Positions 12,183 to 22,899 of a stretch of 64,000 bases of DNA are shown piece after piece. Origin of the DNA: Sanguinoderma infundibulare (taxonomy: Eukaryota > Basidiomycota > Agaricomycetes > Polyporales > Polyporaceae); NCBI GenBank assembly GCA_032821775.1, contig JAVLRN010000001.1, positions 2,790,001 through 2,854,000 on the forward strand, in the 5' to 3' direction. Under the pieces are notes generated by a model that did not search any database, was not told the origin of the DNA, and saw only the letters and a program-made list of their open reading frames with translations. The translations under genes were made by a program, and so were the position numbers. Numbering within the stretch: position 1 is the first letter of the stretch; every line of letters begins with the position of its first letter.

Positions 12183-12992
12183 TCAGAAGAGCGTTTCCTG
12201 GAGAGTTCACGTAAGCCCAAGGAAAGCCCGCGTGGGTAAGCACCTGTCTACTGACCTCGTCACGAAGATATTCACCAACGTCGCTAAAGGGAGAAACTCG
12301 TTCAGAAGGTAGGATGAAGACTGTACGCAGGACGTACGCTTGGTGGAAGACAATGATTGCGGTGGGGTCAAGCTTTCTTGTGTCGATCGTCGACCGTGCG
12401 GTCACGCCGAAGCCCTGGCACGGGATGAGCAATGGCGCAAGGAACGTGGACTAATACTCACTAATGGCGTGTCGTTCATGCTGTATACGACTACTCCTTG
12501 ATGTTCTGGGGTATCTTCCGTAATGCGACCGAGGTGAGCCTTGAGGACATGGTTGCCGTACAAGAAGGGCATCTCTCCGTTGGGTTTGATCCAGACCTAA
12601 GCCGCTTGGTGAATTCTGGGATGATGTACGGAGGAAGACGATGGTCGCATACCTTGTATTTTGCATACTGTGCAAGGTAGTCCAACGCGGTGATATGGAG
12701 CTTGAACTTCCCGCCCTTGGTGAATTTGCCGAAGCAAGTCCCGAGGCTCACGAGGTTTGGTCGTGCAACCGAGATGGCAAGACGCATGGACGACTCTGAT
12801 ACATAGAACACACGGTCCTTTTGGAGACGGAAGCAATGGGGTTCGTCTTGTCGGTCAATGAGATGGACCAAGTTTTTGCCCTATACTGAATGGTTGGTCG
12901 CATCTCCGTATAGAACGGGAACAATTACGCACAATATAGTTGGCCAACTTGGCGAATACGGTTTTGCTCTCCTCTTCTGTGAGTGGGCGCAT
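12183..12992 (-). CDS. NIP7: 60S ribosome biogenesis protein Nip7
   Basis: Conserved PUA-domain protein needed for 27S pre-rRNA processing and 60S assembly in the nucleolus. It begins [16 protein letters not shown] at 12992. The family blocks follow in order across several exons: [95 protein letters not shown] and DVGEYLRDE. The normal C-terminus (EETLF then stop) appears only after a last intron starting GTCAGT at about 12258 and ending CCAG at about 12198, so the stop lies at 12183-12185. Five or six short introns. It is divergent from ureD with 204 bases between start codons. Confidence 0.93.
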
Positions 12993-13196
12993 GTCTTGTT
13001 GAGGGTGAAAGCGTGTGGAGAGGGCCTTGAAGCGGCAAGCGCGAGTAAGAGCCAAAAAGTTGCAGATTGGATCGGGATGCATGTGCTCAGCCTTGGGATC
13101 CTTGGGCGCTTCGAGTTAGCTTGGCGTCGAGCTTGCGCTTGGACTCGCAGACATCGCGCAACATGCGCTCAATAACTCTCTCCCCAACGGCCACCC
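12993..13196. promoter_or_regulatory. Bidirectional NIP7/ureD promoter
   Basis: A 204-base gap between two divergent ATG codons. It must supply both 5' UTRs and promoters. No TATA box stands out on either side. Confidence 0.5.
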
Positions 13197-14149
13197 ATGG
13201 GCCCCAGCAAGATCGAGCGAGGCCACGGACGTGTCGTCTTGCGCAACGATGGCTCTGAGAACGTATTCTCAGAACTCATCGCAACCTACCCACTCAAACT
13301 GCTCTCTCCGCGAGTGCCTTTCCCAAATGTCTCAGTCGTTTACATGCTCAGCTATGGCGGAGGTCTCGTTGGGGGCGATCGCCTTCAGCTGGATGTCGAA
13401 GTGCACGATGGAGCTCGTCTCGCCATCTTGTCCCAGGTCAGTCATTACATGGCGATGTAACATCCACAATCATAACGTACATATCTGCCCAGGGTTCGAC
13501 CAAGGTCTTCAAGACACGACCCAGTCAGCGACTCTCGACCAACTCTCAGATACACCCTGTCACTGCACAGTCTCTCAACTTTGAAGTCGCACCCGAGAGC
13601 GCCCTATACCTTTTACCCGACCCTGTCACTTGCTTCCGGGACGCCAAGTACCACCAATTGCAGACCTTTCATCTCTCCAAGACCTCCTCTGCCGTGCTAC
13701 TCGATTGGGTTACGTCTGGACGTAGGTCACTAGGAGAGGAATGGGTCTTCTCTCGGTACTACAGCCTCAACGAGGTCTTTATCGACAATCGTCGTATTGC
13801 CAAGGATGCCATGTTGCTCGAAGAACGTAGCTCGGACAGTGGCCTGATCTCTCGGTCACTGGCCGAGTCCCTCGCGCCCTATTCCTGCTATGCAACTATC
13901 ATCATATACGGCCCGCTTGTGGAGGACACTATGCGGCACCTGTCAGAGGCGTACGGTGCCATCACCGTTTTCAAGCAGCACTCCCCTCCTCCTCTCCTCT
14001 GGTCATTGAGTCCGATATGCGAAGGCGATGGATGCATCGTCAGGGTTGCCGCAAAAGAGACTGAGGACGTCAAGAGCTGGCTTTCCAATGCCCTGCGAGA
14101 CCTCGAGAAGACACTCGGCGTGGATATCTACAGGAGAGTGTTCTCCTAG
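13197..14149 (+). CDS. ureD: Urease accessory protein UreD
   Basis: Chaperone (UreD/UreH family) that loads nickel into urease together with UreF and UreG. Two exons: 13197-13436 and 13493-14149, with a 56-nt intron (GTCAGT...CCCAG) leaving phase 0 and a 298-residue product. Family marks are the N-terminal MGPSKIERGHGRVVLR stretch, the SYGGGLVGGDRLQLDVEV block, the acidic/small-residue strand after it, GSTKVFKTRPSQ directly after the splice, and ALYLLPDPVTCFRDAKYHQ, which is the characteristic UreD centre. The urease gene itself and ureF/ureG are not in the window. An organic-anion permease follows on the same strand 544 bases downstream. Confidence 0.94.
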
Positions 14150-14693
14150 GGGTGGATAGTACTTAGTCTGTTGTCCATCGCTGCGGGTAACGTTTCCAGC
14201 ATTGGCCGAATAGTATGGCCTGACTGACACGGTTGGCGTTCAGATCTGCGGAACCCATTTTGGTTGGAGCAGGAGGTCGCCTGTCTGGGCATAACCCTCT
14301 CCCGAACCCATGTCCCATCGGAGCGAGAAGAACACATCTTTGAATGATCGTGGACTTCATATGTGCGTAACGTTGCTTCTCCCGTCCCGAAATGGGGACT
14401 GAACGTGTTACCCGCCAAACTGACCAAAATATCGAGCGCTTAGATATGTCTTCTTGGAATCGGCCGTGCAGTACTACTAGTCCATGTACGTATCACCCAG
14501 TCAACGATAGGGCTCGTCCGGTGACGCTCCTTCCGATGTGTGCGGATAGAACATGTAGTAGCCGTCACGCGCCTTACTGAGCCGACACTGAACGGGTAGC
14601 GTGGGGCACACGGTTTTGCTATATCATCATGGGGGTGACAGCCCAAGCTTTCCGCTGCCCTACAGACTCTCTCTCTCTTCGACCTGGTCCAGG
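14150..14693. other. Intergenic region between ureD and the permease
   Basis: About 540 bases between two genes on the same strand. It should hold the ureD 3' end and the permease promoter. No coding frame or distinctive element recognised. Confidence 0.5.
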
Positions 14694-17008
14694 ATGTCAT
14701 CCGAGACGCTCTCCCACAAGGATGTTAAGGAGGACTTCGAAGCTGTCGAGGCCCGGGAGAGCCTTGGAAGCATCTGCCGTCCTGATGTCGACACGTCTTG
14801 CGTCGACGAGAAGAAATTGATGAGGAAGATCGACTGGCATGTGGTACCGTGGCTGGCGGTTCTCTATCTGTTCAACTTCCTCGATCGGGGAAGCATTGGT
14901 AACGCGAAGGTGAGCTGTGGCCCCATGACCTCCGCGCAGAAAGGCTAATTTCAGGGCTTACAGCTCTACCACATGACAGACGATCTTCACATCACAGACA
15001 AGCAGTACCTCATTGCGTTGACCGTCTTCTTCTTCCCGTATGCCCTCTTTGAAGTTGGTGCATGCCCGCTAGTTCATCTGAGTACCTCTGACCATCTGCG
15101 TGTTGTACAGCCCCCAAGCAATCTTGTTTTGAAGAAGTTCAGGCCGTCAATGTGGCTTTCCTTCATCATGCTTGTATGGGGCATTGCAATGGTACTCGTC
15201 GTCTCTGAGGTATTATAGTTTTACCCTTACGACGGTTATGGTCTACAGACAATGCATGGCTTTGTCACCAATTACGCTGGTCTTGTCGGTATGTGGTCCC
15301 TGAACTCATGCTTGTGAAATGTGAACCGATCCCAACGTAGGGCTCCGATTTTTACTCGGCCTGGCTGAGTCCGGGCTGTACCCCGGAATCATTTTCTACA
15401 TGTCGTGGTAAGTACGAGTCACATACCCTGCGATCTCGATCTCACGATTCCAATTGACTACTAGTTGGTACCGACGCAACGAGTTGGGCAGTCGAGTGGG
15501 AGTATTCTTCTCCTCTGCGACCGTTGCAGGGGCCTTCAGCGGTCTCCTCGCCGCTGCCATTGCGAAAATGGACGGCATCGGTGGCAGACCAGGCTGGGCA
15601 TGGATCTTCATCCTCGAGGGGCTTCTCACCATTGTCTGCTCTATCGCGTCCTTCTTTATCCTCTCTGACTTCCCTGACACGGCCAAGTTCCTCACGGAGA
15701 CCGAGCGTAAGCCGATCCGGCCAAGTCACATTTTGTATCGCCCTTGACGTATCGGACTCTAGGCGTCTGGGTCGTGCGCCGGCTGCAAGCTGACATGAAA
15801 TTCAGTGCGGGCGGAGAGTCGTTCAAGATCAAGTACGTCTGGCAAGCCCTTTCGGACTGGAAGACCTGGCTCGCAAGTAAGCACTCGCTGGCACCATTAT
15901 TCCACGTATCGAACTCATAACTTCTGTATAGTGGCTATCTGCATGGGCTTGTGAGTGTACATCTATCCATTGCGATGTGCACTGGGTACTCACGTCCCGA
16001 TACAGTGACGGTCCTTTGTTCGCGTTCTCTCTTTTCACGCCAACCATCATCAACCAATTGGGCTTCCAAGCTACTGCATCTAATCTGCTTTCTGTACCCG
16101 TATATGCTTGGGCATGCATGTTGACCGTTGTCATCGGACTCTTGGGCGATAGAGCGAAGTGCAGAGCATGGATTAACTTGTAAGTTTCGGTCGTTTCATG
16201 ACGAATTCTGAGACCTTCCATTCTGACCATCTGCAGAGGCTTGTATGGTAGCGGTGAGCAGTGCGCAAAAGCATGTGCTGAACCCAACCCTGACCCCGCA
16301 CCGTGCCTCAGGACTCGTCGGTTACGTCATCCTGATCTCGTCCAAGAACCCGACGTTGTCGTACTTCGCAGTATATCTCGCAGCGTCGTGCGTATCAATG
16401 GTCTTACGCGATGCGTTTATGCTGACATAATTACAGTTCAATATATCCTACCATCCGTACGTGAACGTTGTTCCCTTCAACATTGCGCTACTAACTTGCC
16501 GAAACGTGGTACAGCCAATTCAGTGTACGTATGGCACAATCCCAATCTCGTTCCCCTTGATAGCTGATGCAGTCTGCAGTGCATGGGTATCGAGCAACGT
16601 CGAAGGTTCCTACAAGCGCAGCGTAGTCCTTGCCGTGGCAATAGCGGGGGGCAACCTAAACGCTGCCGTCACCACCAACGCCGTACGTCTGACTCCCGTC
16701 CCATCTAATCTTGACCGCCACTGATGACCCACTTGCGCGCGATCCAGTACCGAGCAGTCGACAAGCCGTGGTACAGGGTCGGACACGGAGTCGTTCTGAC
16801 ATACATCGCCATCGGCTGGCTGTCTTCGCTGGGGTACTACGTGCACCTCAAATACGAGAACGCCCGCCGAGACCGCGGGGATCGAGACGAGGTCATCGAA
16901 GGGGTGGACAACAAGCTTGCGGATGAGAAGAACGGTCGATTCGAGAGCGTCGAAGCGGCAAGGAGTGAAAAAGGTGATCAATGGAGCGGCTTCCGCTACA
17001 CTCTTTGA
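14694..17008 (+). CDS. MFS transporter, anion:cation symporter family (allantoate/nicotinate type)
   Basis: Twelve-helix plasma-membrane permease of the ACS family (Dal5/Tna1/Seo1 group). The ATG at 14694 opens MSSETLSHKDVKED, a polar cytoplasmic N-terminus. Characteristic blocks are KIDWHVVPWLAVLYLFNFLDR (helix 1), the NAK-LYHMTDDL region after the first intron, TVFFFPYALFEVPSN (helix 2, joined over an intron), GLAESGLYPGIIFYMS, WYRRNELGSRVGVFFSS, and WAWIFILEGL. The second half is broken by many short introns (15.7-16.7 kb), some exons being under 40 bases. The last exon, about 16748-17008, has YRAVDKPWYR and a charged C-tail. Substrate cannot be read from sequence; the group transports allantoate, ureidosuccinate, nicotinate, pantothenate and similar anions. 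Position after ureD makes a nitrogen source such as allantoate worth considering, but this is inference. Confidence 0.85.
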
Positions 17009-17251
17009 CAGTCCCGTGTACACACTCTTTGATAACCCGTCGATGTTCCACTTGTACTGCATACGAGGGGCTTCGACAACACAGCACGTAAGCAATGCTG
17101 TATTTAATAATATGAGTAGTGTTTGGGGGTTGTATGGTAGGGACGTTGTCAAATACAAGGCTATCGCGTGCGGTATGATAGGTCCAGCATGAGGCACTCC
17201 ATTAGAACTAGGAGACGTCAAGACATGTAGAGGGCGACCAAGGTCCGGGTA

Positions 17252-19825
17252 CTATAGAGACGTGTCGTCTATCCGTTTCGCAGCCGGTGCCGGGTCTGGC
17301 GAAGGATCCAACGGGGAGTTCGACGGCTCGATACTCTCTAGTGGTGGAGGTGCGCTGCGCTCCTGGCTGTTCTCCTCAAGCCACCTGTCCATCGCGTCCT
17401 TGCGGTTAGAGAATGGCCTGCGACCGAGGAGGGCAATCATATCCTCGCTGGAACCCAAACGTCAGGCAAGGCAAGAGACGGGATGTTAAGATAATACACA
17501 CCGGGTGATGACCTCCTTCTCGAGAAGCAACTTCGCAACCTTCTCAACATCCTCCTTATGCTCCGTGAGAAGCTCAGTCGTCCGCTGATGTGCGTTGCTG
17601 TGGGTAAAAGAAATTAGCACAACCCCGCTACCAAAAGGGAAAACGAGGACGGACATGATCATCTTCCGCACTTGCTCGTCTAGCATCTCAGCGGTCTTCT
17701 CACTGAAGGGCTTGACCAAGGACTCTTGCGTAGCGTTCGCGCCACCGTAGCTGACGGGGCCGACCACGGTGTTCATGCCGTAGTTCGCCACGGCCTCGAA
17801 AGCGATTTTCGTGATCTTCTGGAGGTCATCCTGGGCGCCGGTGGTGATGTTCTCGTAGCCAAAGAAGATCTCCTCGGACACACGTCCACCAAGAGTCATG
17901 CATATCCTGTCGAGCATCTGTGGTGTCGAGAGCAGGTACCGGTCCGGAGGCAAGTACTAGACCGCGACGTCAACAGAGGGCTTGTTTGGCGAGTACTTGA
18001 TATCACGTACCTTGGCATAACCAAGCGCGCCAACACCGCGGGGGATGATGCTGACCTTCAGGAGAGGGTCCGCGTGCTCGAGGAACCAGCCACAGATTGC
18101 GTGGCCAGCCTCGTGGTACGCAACCGTCTTCTTCTCTTCGGGGCTGAGCAACCTGCTCTTGCGCTCCAAGCCGACGACGACGCGCTCGATAGCGGCCTCA
18201 AAGTCGTCCTCGGTGATCGCATCGTGGGCGACACGGGCAGCGTGCAACGCAGCCTCGTTACACACGTTCGCGACGTCGGCACCAGAGAACCCGGGGGTGA
18301 GGACCGCGAGCTTCTCGGCGAACTTGTCGCGCTCGGGGAGCGAGTCCGCGAGACGAAGCGGCTTGAGATGGACCATGAAGATGCCTTTTCGTCCCACCAC
18401 GTCGGGGCGATCGATGGTGATGTGCCGGTCAAAACGACCAGGACGCATCAAGGCAGAGTCGAGGACGTCAGGCCGGTTAGTACCAGCAAGGACGACGACG
18501 TGTTCTTGGGTACCAAAGCCGTCCATCTCAACCAGCAGCTGGTTGAGCGTTTGCTCACGCTCGTCATTGCCACCGAAGCCTTTGCCCTTTCCACGGGACT
18601 TGCCAATGGCGTCGATCTCGTCAATGAAGATGATCGAAGGCGCGTTCTTCTTCGCGTTGGCGAAGAGATCGCGGACACGGGAAGAACCGACACCGACGAA
18701 CAGCTCAACGAACTCGGAGCCAGACACGGAGTAGAAGGGGACACCGGCCTCGCCTGCAGTCGCTTTCGCGAGCAAGGTTTTACCGGTACCTGGAGGACCA
18801 GACAAAATGGCGCCTCGGGGGATCTTCGCACCGAGTCGCTCGTACCTGGCGGGCTCCTTGAGGAAGGACACGAATTCCATGATCTCGACCTTGGCCTCGT
18901 CCATGCCCGCGATGTCGTTGAATCGGACTCGGACATCCGTCTGGTTGTTGAACATCCGAGCCTTGCTCTTGCCGACGCCGAAGATGCCTCCACCTCCGCT
19001 TGCTGCACCGCCTGCACGCCGCGAGAGCCAGATCATGATACCGGCGAAGACAATGGTAGGGCCGAAGCTGAGGAGGTAGTTGAAGGTGGAGACCTCCTCA
19101 TGGTAGGAAACGGGGATGCGTTCGTGTGAGGGAATGCCAAGCTCATGCTGCGCCTCGTCGAGCTTTCGCTCGAAGGCCTCCACGGAGCCGATAGAGAAGT
19201 AGTACTCTCCTCCACCGGCAGGCGCGTTCGGGTACATTGCTCCGGTGGCATTCGAATGAAGCTTGACACGAACCTTGGAGCGGTTCACGACGGTGAGGCT
19301 GTCGACGAGACCCTTGTCAAGGAATGCGGTCCGGAACTCCTGCCATGTAATCTCGCGTGCGGAAGGGAATGATGACGATGAAAGAGCGAAGACGATGGCT
19401 GCGGTAGTGGCAAGGAGCGCGAGTTGATTGGGGTTAAACGGGTTGTTGCTCGGATTCTCCTGCTTGTTGCGTCTCTGTCCCTTCTGCTCGTTCCTGTTCT
19501 CGTTGCCCTGCTGCTGCTGGGGATCGCTTTGCCTCTGGGCAGCCCGTTGTTGGTGATACCGCTGGAAGAATCCCTCGAGACCCTTCAGAGGTTCGTCCTT
19601 GGGCTGGGCATCCTTCCCCTCTGCCTGCTTGTTCTCCACCTGGCCCTCCTGCCTCTTTCCACTCTCCTCCGGGGACTTTGAGTCGGTCGGCGGCTTCTGG
19701 TCAGGTGGCGGATAGCTATCGGAGGGCGTAGCATAGAAACGTGAAAATCTTGCTGGTGCGAGAGCGGGCGCAGCCCGTCGCCGTGCGAGCGCGACCGCGC
19801 GGGCTCTAAGAGAGCGAGAGAGCAT
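17252..19825 (-). CDS. Mitochondrial m-AAA protease subunit (AFG3/YTA type)
   Basis: ATP-dependent zinc metalloprotease of the inner membrane facing the matrix (FtsH family), for membrane-protein quality control and ribosomal-protein maturation. ATG at 19825 ([17 protein letters not shown]) gives a typical arginine-rich mitochondrial presequence; the frame further upstream has only non-ATG starts. A Gln/Lys-rich stretch precedes two membrane segments (about 19395-19450 and 19020-19085). Then come Walker [14 protein letters not shown], Walker [13 protein letters not shown], the second region of homology [16 protein letters not shown], and the zinc site HEAGH near 18100. The protease end continues through introns (about 17954-18000 and 17590-17650) to [19 protein letters not shown] and the stop at 17252. 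Closest to yeast Yta10/Afg3 and Yta12; I cannot tell which without alignment. Confidence 0.92.
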
Positions 19826-20153
19826 GGAGGGAGAAGAGAAAGAGAGGTGAGAGGGTGAGCCGGGCTGAGCAGAGAGCACCAGGCGCGCCTGCCGTAATTC
19901 TCGCTACAGATCGGGGCGCGCGGCATGACTAACATAGCCCCTACCCTAGGGTTTCCCTTGCCTGCCGCACAAAATCGTAATCCCCCGCCCCGACTCGGAC
20001 TTGATCATCTTCCTGGTTCCAGTAGGCTGCGCTCTGACACCGTATTCATCGCGGATTGTGTTATTGAAAATACTTAACAATGCGCTATGCTACCACAACA
20101 CCCCTGTGAATAACAAGCTCAAGACACTCTAACGTCACAAGAATTCTAACACT
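19826..20153. other. Promoter of the m-AAA protease and 3' flank of the phosphatase
   Basis: About 330 bases holding the protease promoter and, toward 20153, the 3' flank of nothing on the plus side: the phosphatase stop is at 20154 on the same (minus) strand. It contains a palindrome ACCCTAGGGT at 19943-19952 extended by TT, about 120 bases upstream of the protease ATG. Confidence 0.5.
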
Positions 20154-22223
20154 TCAATGTTTCATGCGTCCGTCGATGATGTTATCGGGGAAACCCGCAG
20201 TGTAGTTGGCACAGCAGTCGTACTGGAAGTCAACCTCGGCGATGCGTTCCTTCATGCCCTGGACGAAGTCGTCCAACCGGCACAGGCCGTCCTTGTTCTC
20301 TGTGCAGTGGGAGACTCCGGTCAACGGAACGACGCCGTCGTTGACGAGGAAACGGATATATGACTCCTTCCCGTATGCACCTGCAGGGCAAGATAAGACC
20401 TGGCCAACTAGATTCGTGGCAAAAGGGGTGATGCGGGAGGCGATATACATCTAAACAACGCATAGGTGAGTCCTGGTCTTCGAAGCACTAAAGGGATACT
20501 TACGCGGTCCTCGACGATATGGTCCACCGGCAGCGGGCCACTGCCTACCATGGGGATACTCAAGTTCATAGCAGTGAGAACTGTACCATGATGCCAATCA
20601 GCGAAGTTCAAGCCTGAAGCAGGAGTTTAAAAGTAATCGAAAGAGACTCACTGGTAGTTATAACCGTGTCGTGCGTTGCGTCCACATAAATGGGCTGGTT
20701 AAGAGGGAATGTTATGTTGTTCCCGTCGATGGTTTGGTTCAGAGTCGTAGAGAAGTCGGTAATCGGGGTCTGTGTCAGACGAGCGACCATCTCTTGAACG
20801 TAACCGATACCCTGAGCGGCGGCAGAGGGAGTTCCGGGGCCGTAACTGTACCAAAACATGAGATCTAGGCACACGTGTTAGCGGCTGCAGGGTAGAAAGC
20901 TTTGCCAACCAAAATCTCACCAAAGGCATACTCGAACCCTTTCCACTCGTCTTCCGTGAACAAACCGCAGAACTCAGAGTAGCCGAGGGCAACCGTCTCA
21001 TAAGCACAGAGTGACTGTAAGTTGAAAACACTTGAAACATTGAGCTCCACCCCGTCGATGTACTGCTGAAGACGGGCCACGGTTTCATTGAGGTATATTT
21101 TGGTCCAATTGCCGAGCGCGATGATGCCGAGATTCCCATTATCATTGCCCGAATTGGGGCAGGCGGCCCACGGGGTCAGAGCGTCGTAGAAACCGTCGTC
21201 CTCGATGACGATGATCTGGTGATACGACGACTGATACTGTTGGACACCGAAGAAACCGGCAGCAAAGTGAAGGCTGATCATGCAAAGTCAACGCTTTGCG
21301 TTCGAAGTACAGCGAAAGGGCATCTTACGCGGAGTCAACCATGCGCGCGTTAGAGTTGGTGCGGAAAACAGGCAGGTCCGTGAAGCCTTTCAGAAGGTGT
21401 CCGTACTTGACCCTGAACGCGATCCCGAGGTCGAAGCTGAATGATACATTTGTCAAATGCTCTGCGAATATCGGGCAAAAGGAAAGCATACAGTTGCTCG
21501 CGCCCGAAGGGGGTGAGAAGTTCAGCGCCAAGCTTATACGTCCAAGTGTTAAGGAACTCAAGTGGACCAGAGGCGGTGAACCCCGTCGAATTGGCGACCG
21601 CGTGCAGCTTGGTCGCAAAGTCGGCAGGACCAGCTCCCGAAGTGGGATACCTCGCACCGTGCCGGTGCAGGAGGTGGACCTGGGTGAGCTCGCAGCCTAA
21701 CGGCACCGTGGCCGTGGAGTTGAGGCCAAAGGCGTTCTCCTTCCGGGACCACCACGGCGACAGGTTGCCCCAGTAGTGCATGGGATTGAATGCAGGAGTA
21801 TTGATTGGCATCTGGACCTCTGCAGGATTAATGAGAGGGTAGACGTCCTCCTTCACAGGCGCGACTGGAGCGGTCTCTACCACCCACGCCTCATCGCCGG
21901 CTGAAGCAAAACATCCAAGTTAATCAGACATACGTGTACTAAAGCATGCAAGTCATACTAGGCGTAGGTCCCGGATGGCCAACCTGGGCGGCATCAGGGA
22001 AATATGCGTCGAAAGCGGTCCCTGTGTTGGTGGCGCTTGGAGGAGGAAAAACAGCGCTGGCGGTTGAGCCAGCCCAGGATGAAGCGCTGCCAATGGGCTT
22101 CGGGACAGCCACCACCGCAGATGCGGCACTGATTGGCATCTGGGCCCCTGCAGGCTCCGGGGCAGCTACCACCACCACAGACGCGGCACAGAGGGAGATG
22201 AGGAGGAAAGTATGGAACGCCAT
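20154..22223 (-). CDS. Secreted histidine acid phosphatase (phytase type)
   Basis: Phosphate-releasing enzyme of histidine phosphatase clan 2 (phytase/acid phosphatase), exported for phosphate scavenging. The ATG at 22223 starts a signal peptide (MAFHTFLLISLCAASVVVVAA). The catalytic motif RHGARYP, with flanking LLHRHGARYPTSG, lies near 21665; the proton-donor HD pair is seen as THDTVITT near 20670. The mature N-terminal part carries the typical HYWGNLSPWW block. Exons after it hold LLTPFGREQLY and, near 21180, ALTPWAACPN, and the C-terminus has paired cysteines (SHCTENKDGLC, YDCCANY) expected to form disulphides. Several N-glycosylation sequons. Seven or more short introns. An odd feature is a duplicated Ala/Pro-rich linker with the tetrapeptide QMPI occurring both before and after the first splice. 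Confidence 0.88.
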
Positions 22224-22559
22224 GAAGCAGGGACTGATTGGCGTATACGTGGGGCAGCCCACGGTACACCGTCACACGAGATTCGAGTATATATACTGGA
22301 CATATAGCGCTCGGAAGATGATCGTCCCCGCCGTCACACCAGGCGCTGTCTACCGCATATCCCTTGACGCTGTGCACGGCTCGAGGGTTCGTGGACTATC
22401 CTATTTGAGGGATCATGCCGTCGACAGGGGTTGATGTTGAAATAACACGTATCATGCCTGTGTCCGACATGAGCGGCCTCAACGAAGTGGAAGTCTACAA
22501 TACCACTTTCAATCGTTTTGCTCCACGGGCATGACTGCATACATATCTGGAATTATTCT
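22224..22559. other. Phosphatase promoter region
   Basis: About 335 bases upstream of the phosphatase ATG. A TATATA run lies at about 22289-22294 on either strand, at a distance of 65-70 bases from the ATG, which fits a TATA box for the minus-strand gene. No other element recognised. Confidence 0.45.
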
Positions 22560-22844
22560 TCAGAACATGTGAAAGTGGGGCCAGAGCTCGGTGACCGACT
22601 GGAATGGCGCCCACGCCTCCAAGGACGAGGCTCGCCGAGATGCCATTCCCACTCTTGTGAGTTCTAGTAAGCCCTTGAAAGGTCAATAACACGGGAGGAA
22701 CGCACTAGGATAGAGTGGACCCCTCTGCGCTCCTGCTTCTCGCTCGATTTCGGCGCTCGACTCGCTGATCAGCGCCTCGAACACTACACCTTCTAAAGTG
22801 GGCGAGATCACCTTTGGGCGTCTCTGGCGTTGAAGTGAGCTCAT
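22560..22844 (-). CDS. Possible small two-exon gene divergent from NRDE2
   Basis: Not recognised. The ATG at 22844 opens MSSLQRQRRPKVISP, a 47-codon polar, protein-like exon ending near RGPLYP. A GTGCGT donor at about 22711 and the acceptor TACTAG at about 22670 give a 42-nt intron and a second exon that stays open to a stop at 22560-22562, with tryptophan- and phenylalanine-rich sequence (EAWAPFQ, TELWPHF). About 80 residues. A neighbouring acceptor 9 bases later gives a different C-terminus, so the splice is uncertain. The start codon is only 55 bases from the NRDE2 start, so the two transcripts would overlap in their leaders. Real gene or chance frame cannot be settled from sequence. Confidence 0.3.
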
Positions 22845-22899
22845 CGCATGCTTGACCGAGAGAGCGCATACCAGTCTGGCTGGAGGCTTGTGCTGCGCT

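Noticed and set aside
17726..19129. Long plus-strand open frame of about 467 codons
   Set aside because: It is the exact antisense of the m-AAA protease exon, whose catalytic motifs are on the minus strand. GC-rich third positions keep the opposite strand open.
19826..19879. Start of the m-AAA protease at 19879
   Set aside because: The codon there is GTG; the ATG at 19825 opens a typical mitochondrial presequence.
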